From Ceratopteris richardii (taxonomy: Eukaryota > Streptophyta > Polypodiopsida > Polypodiales > Pteridaceae), in assembly GCA_020310875.1 (NCBI GenBank), contig CM035407.1, positions 222,235,996 to 222,299,995 of the forward strand: a DNA stretch of 64,000 nt. Reading direction: 5' to 3'. A program made the translations under genes and the position numbers. Shown here one piece after another: positions 41,593-51,109 of the stretch (positions within the stretch are counted from its first letter, which is position 1; each line of letters opens with the position of its first letter). A model generated the notes under the pieces. The model saw only the letters and a program-made list of their open reading frames with translations. It made no database searches and was not told where the DNA came from.

Positions 41593-42515
41593 AAAGAAGA
41601 TAGCTTTATTTAGCTATGGATCTCAAAATCTCACAGAGTTGGAGATATGGCACAAAAGGCTTGCTCACGTTGGTGAGAGGACACTCAAACAAATTTGCAG
41701 GGACCAAAGTGTACTTGGTTTGCCTAATATCACAAGGCAACACATGATTTATAAGTGTGAAGCTTGTCAATTCGGCAAGGCTCATAGACAACCTTTCAAT
41801 AGGAAGGGATATGTGTATCAAAATCTTTTGGGTCTAGTGCACATGGATGTCTGGGGTCCTAGTAAGGAGCCATCTATATCAGGCTCAAGATACTTTGTGT
41901 CTTTCATAAATGATTGTAGTAGGTGGACCATTCTATTTTTCATGAAGCACGAGGATGAAGTTTTTAATTTCTTTAAGAAGTATGTTGCTCTTATTGAAAA
42001 ACAAACAAGTAGGACTTTGAAAAGACTTGGATCAGATGGTGGAGGAGAATAATTCTATTTTGAATTTTATGCCTACTTACATGAAAGAGGCATTAAAAGG
42101 GAATTCACTACAAGGTATACACCCAAACTCAATGGTGTAGTAGAGAGGAGAAACAGAGCTATTGTTGAAGTCACAAGGTCCATGCTCAATGAAAAGGGAT
42201 TGCCAAACTACCTATGGGTAGAGGTTGTGTCTATAGCCACATATCTTGTATAAACTTCCATATAAGTCACTAGATGGAACCACTCCATATGAAGTGTGGA
42301 ATGGAAGAAGAACTAATCTAGAGCATTGTAAATTCTTTGGATGCTTAGCCTATGCTCACATTCCTCCTCAAGTAAGAGGGAAATTGGATCCCAAGGCAGA
42401 GAAATGCATATTTATTGGTTATGACCAAAACCAAAAAGGATATAGATTGTACAATCCAACTAATAAAGGATTTTATGTGATTAGAGATGTAATTTTTGAT
42501 GAGAATAAATCATGA
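41582..42515 (+). pseudogene. Copia integrase (E14)
   Basis: Zinc region WHKRLAHVGERTLKQICRDQ ... CEACQFGKAHRQPF; first Asp LVHMDVWGPSKEPSISGSRY; second Asp LGSDGGGE then TAA (42050-42052). The Glu segment PKLNGVVERRNRAIVEV follows in the same region; a stop and frameshift at about 42250 precede TPYEVWNGRRTNLEHCKFFG, KCIFIGYDQNQKGYRLYNP and the stop at 42513-42515. Confidence 0.9.
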
Positions 42516-42533
42516 TTTGATGATGAAAAGAAA

Positions 42534-43521
42534 GTGAAGTTGCCTTATGACTTGGATGAAGGTTTTCCATCACTTCAACCAAAGGAGCCAAAGAAAATTG
42601 AAGAAAGTGATTCGAAGATTGATCTAGAAGACTTGGAAAGACTAAAGCTATGGAAGAGCAAAGGTAAAGCAAAGATTCAAGATGCTACATATGGACCTGA
42701 AAGCTTACATCAACCACCTAGAAGGTCTTCAAGGGAGAAGAAGAAACCAGAGAGGTATGGTTATGATACTTCTTTGGTCACCAAGCACTCAACCTACATT
42801 GCAAAGGATTCAACCAATGAAGAAGCTACCACATTTGAAGAAGCACAAAGCAAGAAAGCTTGGAGAGATGCAATGGATGAAGAAATGGAAGCCTTGAAGG
42901 AGAATGACACTCACAAGGGTGGGTATAATGCTATAGTGTTTATGCATAAGCTGAGAAGATCACATATCAAAGCGGCCAAGAGATTCCTCAATTACCTAAG
43001 GGGGACCATGAATGAAGGTTTGTTTTATTCATTTACTTCAGATATTGAGCTAACAGCCTACTCAGATGCGGATTGGGTGAGATCTAGAGATGATAGAAGA
43101 AACACATTTGGGTATGTATCATTTGCAGGTTCAAAAATCATTTCTTGGTCATCGAAGAAGCAACCAACAATGTCATTCTCTTCTATTGAAGCCAAATATA
43201 GAGGTTTGGCTAATGAAACTCAAGAAATCATGTGGTTAAAATCTTTATATACAGATCTTGGACTTAATTCCTCAACACCTCACATTTTTTGTGACAACAC
43301 AAGCTCACTACATCTTGCAGCTAATCAGCTATATCATGCTAGAACCAAGCATATCGAATTCCACTACCATTATGTAAGGGAGAAGCTAATGAGCAAGGAT
43401 ATTCAACTATCATGTCTCTATAGATATGCAATGTGCAGACATGTTGACTAAAGCTCTTGATGGTACAAAATTGAGTAGATTCAAGTTGATGATTGGCTTG
43501 AAGGAAATCAAGGACAATTGA
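42534..43521 (+). pseudogene. IN-RT linker fused to RNase H by an RT deletion (E14)
   Basis: A 305-codon frame: an acidic linker, PPRRSSREKKKPERYGYDTS, KKAWRDAMDEEMEALKEND (the start of RT), then abruptly AAKRFLNYLRGTMNEGLFYS and RNase H (YSDADWVRSRDDRRNTFGYV, SWSSKKQPTMSFSSIEAKYR, CDNTSSLHLAANQLYHARTK). The whole RT palm is gone yet the frame continues. A frameshift at about 43420 precedes LTKALDGTKLSRF and the stop at 43519-43521. Confidence 0.9.
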
Positions 43522-43550
43522 AGACTTATTTGGAGGCCAAGCATGTTAGG

Positions 43551-43562
43551 CATGAGGGGGAG
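43551..43562 (+). other. Polypurine tract of E14
   Basis: CATGAGGGGGAG, four bases before the LTR start TGTTGCATTC. Confidence 0.8.
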
Positions 43563-43566
43563 ATAT

Positions 43567-44606
43567 TGTTGCATTCTACCCAAGCCTACATTCTTGATAT
43601 GATTTGATTTATGTTCATTTGTAGTCATATGTGTAGACATATGAACACCTCTTTTAAAAGAGTATATTTTATATCTTGTAATTATGAAAGAAAGAATGGC
43701 TCAAGTCATCCATGATGTAAAAAGGAAATTCGTGGCTCCAAATACCTAAAACCATGAATCCATCAGCTGAGAGAATATCTCCTAATTCTTAGCATCAATT
43801 TTAAGTGAAGTTATTTGAATTCAAATTCAAAACTACCTCCAAAAGTAGCTATAAAAAGAGCAAGAAGGAAGTCACCATTAGAGAGCTTGATTCATGCCCA
43901 GTTCATGTTCATTTGTAGACATTGAAGAGCTTAGTCCATAGCTCTATCATTCTACTCGTGTTCTGCAAGTATTCATTGCCAATGTGGTTGTAATTATATG
44001 TCAATCTATACATTCATCATTTACTTCTTCTCTATTTTATTCTCTACTATACTCACGTTGAACAGTAACTTTAGAAGCTCATATCTCTCTAAAGTATGTA
44101 ACCTTTTTTAGATTTTTAACGTGAATTGGATTTCTCTCTAAGCCTAGTTTATGCTCACAAAATTTCATGGTCATTGGATTTACTGTTTGTGAGAGATCTG
44201 TGTTTTTCTGCTAACTAGTGGAATCTCTACAGAGCCTCGAAAATAGCAGGAGTGTTCCAGATTTTGCTAAATCTTGTTCTCAATGCTCATTTGATCCATT
44301 AAAGTGTTTTAACTTGGATTAGCAAGCTATCTAAGTCTTTTCCAATTGAAATTTTTCTAATTCCTACCAGGTTGAGAGCACTATTCATTTTTTCCAGCAG
44401 GTGTATGTACAAAAATAGCAAGTTTTGGGAGCTAGTCATTTTGCAACTAGTCTATCTTGACTCAAACTTTTGAGATACTTGTTCCAAGTGGATTAAGGAA
44501 GATCAAAAGGTCTACTAACCAACTCTGAAGTCTCAATTGGATGTTGTGAAGCTGATTGTAGCAGCACCAACTCATCTTCATATTGCATCCACCATCTCTC
44601 TTTACA
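43567..44606 (+). repeat. 3' LTR of E14
   Basis: 1,040 bp, TGTTGCATTCTACC to CTCTTTACA. The end is fixed by agreement with the 5' LTR end before the PBS. No coding content. Confidence 0.85.
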
Positions 44607-45516
44607 TCGAGCATATTTTTGATTGAGTAGAGTAAGGCACGAATAAATCCATTATGCATTTTTTACATATGGCATCAAGGTCATTGCCGGGATCCGGTAC
44701 AAGCTATGAGCCAATGGCTTGCATTCAACACTGCTTCGAACTCGGGACCAATTATGATTGAGCCCTTTCTGCTCGCATTCTCACTGCCATAGTCCATCCA
44801 GAATCCCACATCCTCTTCCTTCGCACTGATTGCAGCTCTATCATTCTTCTCGCTCGTAAGAATCGTGGATCAGTTTAAACATGTTATCCCCTCTCACATG
44901 CATGTTGGTGCTATCGTGATTCCACATGATCATTTATTTGTTAGTCGTTCGCAATAGACATTTGAGGAAGCAAAATGGTACTCCTTTCAGAGCACGAGGG
45001 TATAAAAGGGCAAGTGTTTGTGGTGAGGGATGGCCTCTCTTCCCTCGGAGCTGCTGTTTGCTTACAACTAGTGGAGTGTGGTAGATATGAAGTGCATTCA
45101 TTGGACCATCGACCAACTTCTCCTCTACATTAGGTTCTTTTGGCGAAGGGCATGATTTGCATCAAAGGTCTCCCTTATCTCCGCCTCCTTCCTCTCTCTC
45201 TCTCTCTCTTTTTGTGCAAGCATGTAAATTGAGTGTTGAACACACACATTATAGTATTATTTTCACTAGGTGCATCCATTTTGTTCTCAGCTACAGTGAA
45301 CACTTAATTTATTTGCTTACAAAGACCTTTTGATCTCCCTGTGTCCTCCCTATTCCTAAACTATAACTTCTCGGTGTGTGCCTATTTGTTAGCTTGCAAT
45401 TTTTGCTAACTAAATCTATCGTTAGTTTTGTTACCTTCCTTAACTTGTTATGTTTGGTGCCTATCGTAAATAATTTTTGATGCATATGAGGCTTGTTTTT
45501 GTTTTTTTTTAATTGT
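44607..45516. other. Unassigned spacer
   Basis: About 0.9 kb without recognisable coding sequence, PBS or LTR edge. Contains a (CT)n run near 45192-45210. The minus-strand frame 44934-45116 has no domain. Confidence 0.5.
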
Positions 45517-45742
45517 TGGAGTTAGACATCTATGGAAGCACGCGAACAGCACAAGGAAGAAGAAGAAGCTTGAAGCACAACACACAGTGTTGAATGTATT
45601 ACCACTAGAATGAACAAAGATAAGTAGCCCATTAGGGCAATAGGGGTATATACAAGCCGGGGGAAAAAACCTCCTAAAGAGGGCAAAAGTGCCCCGACGG
45701 TCCTAGAGTGTTCACACACATCACTACCTAAATATATCAACA
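45517..45742 (-). repeat. 3' LTR of E15
   Basis: 226 bp. Plus-strand edges TGTTGGAG and ATCAACA; the reverse complement aligns end-to-end with 19335-19564. PPT (minus-strand AGGGGGGATC) at 45743-45752. Confidence 0.9.
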
Positions 45743-45752
45743 GATCCCCCCT

Positions 45753-46700
45753 GGGAATGATGCAGTGAACAAGGAGCTGGCAATGCATAAACCTGCTCAT
45801 CTGTGAGATAGCAAACTGAATATCTAGCCGAGTAATGCATGAGTAAATCAACCATCCAACGGTCTGTTGATAGAGAACAACATCAAATGCATCTTCAACA
45901 TCATGAAGAATCAATCGTAAACATGTCTGCATAGGAGTGGCAATAGGCTTACAGTCTTAAAGGCCAAAACGCTGCAATAATGTGTCAAGATATTTCGTTT
46001 GACACAAAGCCGTTCCACCATCAACTTGCATAAACTGAATGCCCAAATAGTGATGCAAATGCCCCAAATCAGACACCTCAAATGAGGCATGCAAATCAGC
46101 CTTAAAATCAGCAATATGTGTGTCATAAGGGCTAGTGAGTAGCATGTCATCAACATATACCACAATGATCATGAGCACATCATTAGCACGCTTAACATAT
46201 AAAGTGCTTTCAGTTGGACTATTCTCAAAACCATGTGCAATTAGATAGGCATGTATCTTTTCATACCAAGCACGTGGTGCTTGCTTTAAACCATATAATG
46301 CCTTCTTTAACCTACACACCTGGTTTTCATGCCCTTTCTGCACAAAGCCACGGGGCTGAAAAACATACACTTCTTCATGCAAGTCACCATTCAGAAGTAT
46401 TGTTTTGATGTCCAACCGATGTACATTCCAACCATGATGTGCTGCAAGTGCACAAATGCTACACTTAGTAGTCATTCGGCAAGTAGGAGCAAAGGTTTCA
46501 TCAAAATCAATGCCTCTTTCCTATGCATAACCCTTTGCAATAAGCCTAGCCTTATACCTGTCAACTGTTCCATCAAGTTTACGCTTCAGCTTGTATATCC
46601 ACTTAGTGCCAATGGCCTTCTTGCCAAGAGGCAAGTCACATAAAGTCCAGGTACCATTTTTCATGATAGAATCATATTCAAATTGCATTGCAAGCATCCA
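45753..46700 (-). pseudogene. Copia reverse transcriptase, joined to the PPT (E15)
   Basis: GTKWIYKLKRKLDGTVDRYK and a frame 46475-45957 with LDIKTILLNGDLHEEVYVFQ, KKALYGLKQAPRAWYEKIHA and intact VVYVDDMLLTS. After a stop, DVVLYQQTVGWLIYSC, LDIQFAISQMSRFMH ends RT and the sequence passes straight into the pre-PPT segment. Compared with E8 the RNase H domain is deleted. Confidence 0.9.
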
Positions 46701-46933
46701 ATGTTCAGAATTTTATGCTTCATCAAACCAAAACAGGTTCATTCTCATCATACAGACTAGAGGCAGTCATAGCATAGCAATCTGATGCAAAAGAGGCACT
46801 ATGAGAGCCTGATCGAGTACGATATGACAAAGATGCATCTAATTTGTTGTCATGCAAGGTGTGCACCAACCATTTTGGCATATTGTTTGCCTGCTCAATA
46901 TCAGCTCTCTCATCAACAAGTGATCATGTAAAT

Positions 46934-47552
46934 CTACATAAAAAATCGAATGATCTGCATCATCACATGAAACCTGCAAAGGCTAAGAAGTTGTCTCATA
47001 AGGACCAGCACTAGACTGTCCACCTGTAAAAAGAGGCAGCAAAGTATCATACATGTCTTTATAGCTAACATATGTCTCCTTAGTACATGAAAGCAATGGC
47101 TGAATAGCATCTTCCACAAAAATAACATCTCGGCTAACCAGAATGCATTTAGTCTATGGATGATACAGACGAAGCCTTTACTTTCAAAATTGTACCCAAC
47201 AAAAATACATTTTACTGCTTTATCATCCAATTTTGTGTGATGTTGTTCAGGCACTAATGCATATGCCGGACAATGAGAAACATGCAGATGAGCAAGAGAT
47301 GGCCTGTGACCATGCCAAGCCACATATGGGGTGATAGAATACAACACTTTAGTGGGACACCTATTAAGTACATATGCTCCACACATGATAGCCTAAAGCT
47401 AAAAACTATGTGGTAAAGCCTGACTCTTGACCATACACCTCGCCATCTCCATGAGTCACATGTTCTTTCATGTAGAAACTCCATTCTGTTGAGGTATGTA
47501 TGGAAATGTACACTGATGTTTTATCTCACGTTCATCCAAAAATGCATTAAAG
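46934..47552 (-). pseudogene. Copia integrase C-terminal part (E15)
   Basis: CGAYVLNRCPTKVLYSITPY, VAWHGHRPSLAHLHV and KCIFVGYNFESKGF, then a frameshift. The Glu-containing segment (about 47440-47540) is degraded. 46700-46933 is the diverged IN-RT linker. Confidence 0.83.
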
Positions 47553-48410
47553 TCAGAAGACATATATCCCCCCCCCATCAGAATGGAGGGTGCCCATTTT
47601 ACATGCTGACATATTTTGAGCCAAAACTAGAAACTGTTTGAAGCATATAAACACTTCAGACTTTGCCTTCAATGAAAATACCCAAGCATGCTTCGAAAAA
47701 TCATCGATGACAGTCATGAAGTAAAGATAGTTCCCAAAAGAAGGTGTCTGCATAGGACCATAGATATCACTATGTAAAAGCTGCAATTTTTGAGTAGCCC
47801 AAATTGAACCATCTTTTGGAAAGGAAGAATGTTGCATTTTTTCCAAAATACAGCCTTCACATACATGTTCACCGGGTGGCTCAAGTTTGGGCAAAGAGGA
47901 CACCATTTCAGATTTTTGCAGGTGTAGCAGACTAGCAAAATTCAGATGACCAAAGTGTGTATGCCAAATCTTTGCATGTGCGATAGCCTGAGAATCATTT
48001 ACTACACATGTCAAATCATTTACAGATCTTTCATAGTCTATGAGCTTATACAACCCATGACATAAAATGCCGGAAGCAATAATGATGTTGCCATTTGGCA
48101 AATCATAAACTGTACATTTGTCATCAACAAATTTCACAAACAAGCCAATCTTGGCTAATGCAAAAACTGATAACATATTTTTCTTGATCCCCGGCACAAA
48201 CAAAGCATCTGACAAAGTGAAAGGACTACCATCAACAATAGTCAAAATGATCTTACCAACTCCCATAACAGGATATGAGGAGTTGTTGATGCATGTAATA
48301 GTATTCCCTATAGGGGCAGGCTCGAGTGAAGAGAAGAAACACTGTTGCGAGGTAATATGTTTGGTCACCCCGCTATCAAAGTACCAAACATCTGAGTCTA
48401 CTATAGACAT
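47553..48410 (-). pseudogene. Copia protease and integrase core (E15)
   Basis: An uninterrupted 285-codon frame: protease VWYFDSGVTKHITS (DSG intact), DALFVPGIKKNMLSV, zinc region IWHTHFGHLNFASLLHLQKS ... CEGCILEK, first Asp LLHSDIYGPMQTPSFGNYLY, core strand VIDDFSKHAWVFSLKAKSEV and second Asp MGTLHSDGGG. It ends just before the Glu segment at a C-rich tract (about 47570). Confidence 0.92.
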
Positions 48411-48780
48411 GCACTACTCATGAGAAGATGGGTCAAAACTGCAAACAGTAGTAAACACCCATTCTTCTTCCTGTACAAGATTAGCAGAATCTGTTTTTGG
48501 TGTAGAGCCCTTTGCAACAACCATTATGGCCTCTTTCTTCTTTGCCTCTTTAGCAGCCAGTTTTGGACAGCTCTTGATGACATGATCATTTGCTTTATAG
48601 TATTTGCAAAAAAATTCTACTTTTCTGATTTCTTCTCATCTTTGTCTTCCTTCTTCGAATGTGCAGCATTTGCATATTTCCCCTTACTAGTAGAAGAGCT
48701 CCATTTACCTTTGCCCTTCTGTAGCTCAGTGATGAGTAGCACCTCCTTTAATGTCAATCTAGGAAGACGTGAGGATGGTA
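48411..48780 (-). pseudogene. Copia gag C-terminus (E15)
   Basis: LTLKEVLLITELQKGKGKWS, a Lys/Glu stretch, and a knuckle reading CKYYKANDHVIKSC, with the second Cys changed to Tyr. Upstream gag is cut by the E16 LTR. Confidence 0.82.
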
Positions 48781-49426
48781 TGATGACCTCGAGCAAATGA
48801 AGGCACAAGTGCGTGAGTGCAAAGCACACTAACATGCACACACATACACACATACGCGCACACAAGGCAAGACAAAGAGTGAGAAGCGATGGAGTCTTTA
48901 GATTACTTTCAAAAAGCTCATACAAGTTCAAATCAATTACAAGCTAACCTGAAAAATGAGCTCTCTAGCTCTATTTATAGTTTTTGACTAGGTTTTGGCC
49001 TTATCCAAACCTAGTGTCTGGCCTAGTTAAAAATTAGGTTCTCTACCCTATTTGGAGGTTCAAACAGAGTCTAAAAACGGTGAAAACTGATAGGTAGGTA
49101 CTTCTAAAGCTCCTCAAGCTCAAGGACTCCTTGGCTTGCACAAAATGAAGCTACAAAAATATGAAATGGTATTTACAATGGTGTTTAGTGATGAAAATCA
49201 CTATTTTTGTAGGGATTTCTTCTAACATTTTGACATACATTTCCTGGAGTTCCCTACTTGCTCCTTCTTCTTGTGTGCCCAACTCTTTGATGCCTGAAAA
49301 ATTTAAATGGCCTACTTGCCAGATCTTCTTTGACTACTGTGTCTGCTTGTGCTTTCTCTTCGTTCCGACTCCCTACGTAGGCTTCCTTGTCTTGTGACTC
49401 CTTTAGTTCCTTGACTATTGCCAACA
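48781..49426 (-). repeat. 3' LTR of E16
   Basis: The right edge is fixed by the PPT followed by TGTTGGCAATAG on the minus strand. The left edge (TGATGACCTC at 48781) is my estimate from where E15 gag ends, giving about 646 bp. A TATA box lies inside. The 5' copy is outside the window, so the edges need confirming. Confidence 0.78.
48971..48980 (-). promoter_or_regulatory. TATA box in the E16 LTR
   Basis: The minus strand reads CTATAAATAG, about 190 bp before the estimated LTR end, the expected U3/R promoter position. Confidence 0.6.
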
Positions 49427-49440
49427 CCCCCCCTCTCTCG
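49427..49440 (-). other. Polypurine tract of E16
   Basis: The minus strand reads CGAGAGAGGGGGGG directly before the LTR. An open frame (49631-49254) crosses it, so that frame is not evidence for a protein. Confidence 0.85.
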
Positions 49441-49688
49441 CATCTGTCGTCTCTGACAGACCCTTGTCTAGCTGTGCGTTGGACATAATATTGAACAACA
49501 TCGGCAGCGAGGTGGTGTTCTTCTAATCGTAGCCGCCATGCTAGGTCTGTTAACAATGCATCCCAATTCACTGGTCCTGGGACGTTCGGATGTGGCACCT
49601 GTAGTTGTTCTGAATGGATGGTTCTCTCCACAGCAAATAAGTGGAGGAGATGTGAGGGCCTGGGTACAAATATTTCTGAGTGATATTC

Positions 49689-50170
49689 CTAGAATCCTGT
49701 TACGAACATCTCCTCGAATGTCTGTTTAAAGCAAGCTGGGAGGTACTTGATTCTGGCGTGCCAAGCATATATTACCTCTATTGATGGGGTGGTGCTCATG
49801 TCGTATACCAGATCTTGGTTGCCTGTAAGAAAGCCAACTTCTGAGAAGTGGGGGTCTTTAATATTCTTGAATGTGATTAGCATTAGTTCAAAGATTTTCA
49901 TGCACATTTGGGCCATCACATCGGGGGTATTCCGTAGTCGAATGCTCCAGTGACGGATGGTAGAAATCATATAATTCACAGTGGGAGGTCCTTGTGGAGG
50001 TGCTAGATAAACATAGTTTAACCACTTTGCACAACCTTTGATGTTCTTGACAGCAATGGTAAACTCAGGCCAGGTGCGTCTGCGGAAGACTGGAACATAA
50101 CAGGGATTGTATTTAATAAAGAGTGGCATGTTAGTCCAAGTACGAACCATCTCTGGGTAGGTCTTGAGAA
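49689..50170 (-). pseudogene. Third ORF of E16, C-terminal part
   Basis: Frame 50150-49689 (MVRTWTNMPLFIKYNPCYVP ... FKQTFEEMFVTGF). It continues the coiled-coil part after a frameshift at about 50170: upstream DPFINPPGGSVF leads in the other frame to KTYPEMVRTWTNM. No known domain; rich in aromatic and basic residues, predicted mostly helical by eye. The TAG at 49689 may be the natural end. The remaining 250 bp before the PPT are 3' untranslated sequence or further frame. Confidence 0.7.
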
Positions 50171-51109
50171 GACGGATCCTCCAGGTGGGTTGATGAATGG
50201 ATCCTTTTTTAGCACTTTTTGGGATATCATCGGGCCCATTCCTTCTGAGGTCTGCTGACCACCAAGCATCGGCATAGGAACATATGGTTCCTCATACGCT
50301 TCGTCCACCTCAATGGGTACCAATTCCTCAGGCTCTGGTTCTACAACTAGAGAGGGCTGCCTTTCATATTCCAGTAACTTCTTCTGCAGTTCCGCCACCT
50401 GCTCTGTCAATGCCTTTACTTCCACTGAAGTCGAGTTCCTTTCTATGACTTTGGGTTGTGCCTCCTGTTCCCTGAGCTGGCGACGTAGTTCATCCCGTTC
50501 CCTTTCCAAATCGTCATGTGCTTCTAATAAATCAGCATAGCTTTCCAAGATTGTTTTCATTGTTTCTGAGGGAACTGCTTTGAATTGTTTTGGGTCGATT
50601 TCATGGGGAGAGCCTTCCATGGCAGCTTCCAGGTTTTCTTCGTTTTGTTTCTCCAGACGTTTGTTTTCTTCGAGGGCTGTAGCCATGTGTTTTTTGAGTA
50701 GAGTCAAATTTCACCGGACTCTCAGATTATCTGTTTGGTAAACCTCCAGTAAGGCTTCGAGTTGTTTGACACCCGACTCTTGTGATGGTTGGGGTGTCTC
50801 CAGGAGGGTTTGATGAGCTTGCTCGAGAGTGGTGTAACGTTGATTGAGGTTTGCATTTTCTTCTTCTATAAGTGTAAGCCATCTCTGTAGTTGTTGATGA
50901 TTCGTAGTCAGTTGTTGATAACGGTCTTTGAGAGCCTGATACTCACTCTGAAGTTGATACACGCATTGATGTAATACCAAGAATATATTATTTACATTAA
51001 ACGATGCAGGAAAAGATGAAGATGCAGGGGGAATGGGGAAGGGGAAGGGAGTTGTGAATGCTGTGGAGTCAAGTGGTGAGGTAGGTGGAGGGGGTATGGG
51101 AGAAAAAGG
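50171..51109 (-). pseudogene. Third ORF of E16, coiled-coil part
   Basis: Same frame as the upstream 680-codon ORF, separated from it by TAA at 51110-51112, and interrupted by TGA at 50711-50713. After a Pro-rich start it is a long heptad-like region: YQLQSEYQALKDRYQQLTT, HQQLQRWLTLIEEENANLNQ, then KKHMATALEENKRLEKQNEE, AHDDLERERDELRRQLREQE and ALTEQVAELQKKLLEYERQ. An acidic segment (PEPEELVPIEVDEAYEEPY) follows. It suggests oligomerisation; function unknown. Confidence 0.75.

Larger units (their letters stand above)
39960..44606 (+). mobile_element. E14: copia element lacking RT
   Basis: Plus strand: 5' LTR remnant, PBS, gag, PR, IN, partial linker, RNase H, PPT and a 1,040-bp 3' LTR. Between MEALKENDTHKG and the RNase H N-terminus the reverse transcriptase is absent. 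Same lineage as E9. The 5' LTR keeps only its last ~180 bp, ending TTTACA like the 3' LTR. Confidence 0.9.
45517..48780 (-). mobile_element. E15: copia 3' part lacking RNase H, interrupted by E16
   Basis: Minus strand: 3' LTR, PPT, RT, IN, PR and gag C-terminus. It stops inside gag at about 48780 where the E16 LTR starts; its gag N-terminus, PBS and 5' LTR should lie beyond the far end of E16. Same LTR family as E3, E8 and E11. Confidence 0.87.

Noticed and set aside
49254..49631. 125-codon minus-strand ORF as an independent gene
   Set aside because: It reads through the polypurine tract into the LTR of E16.
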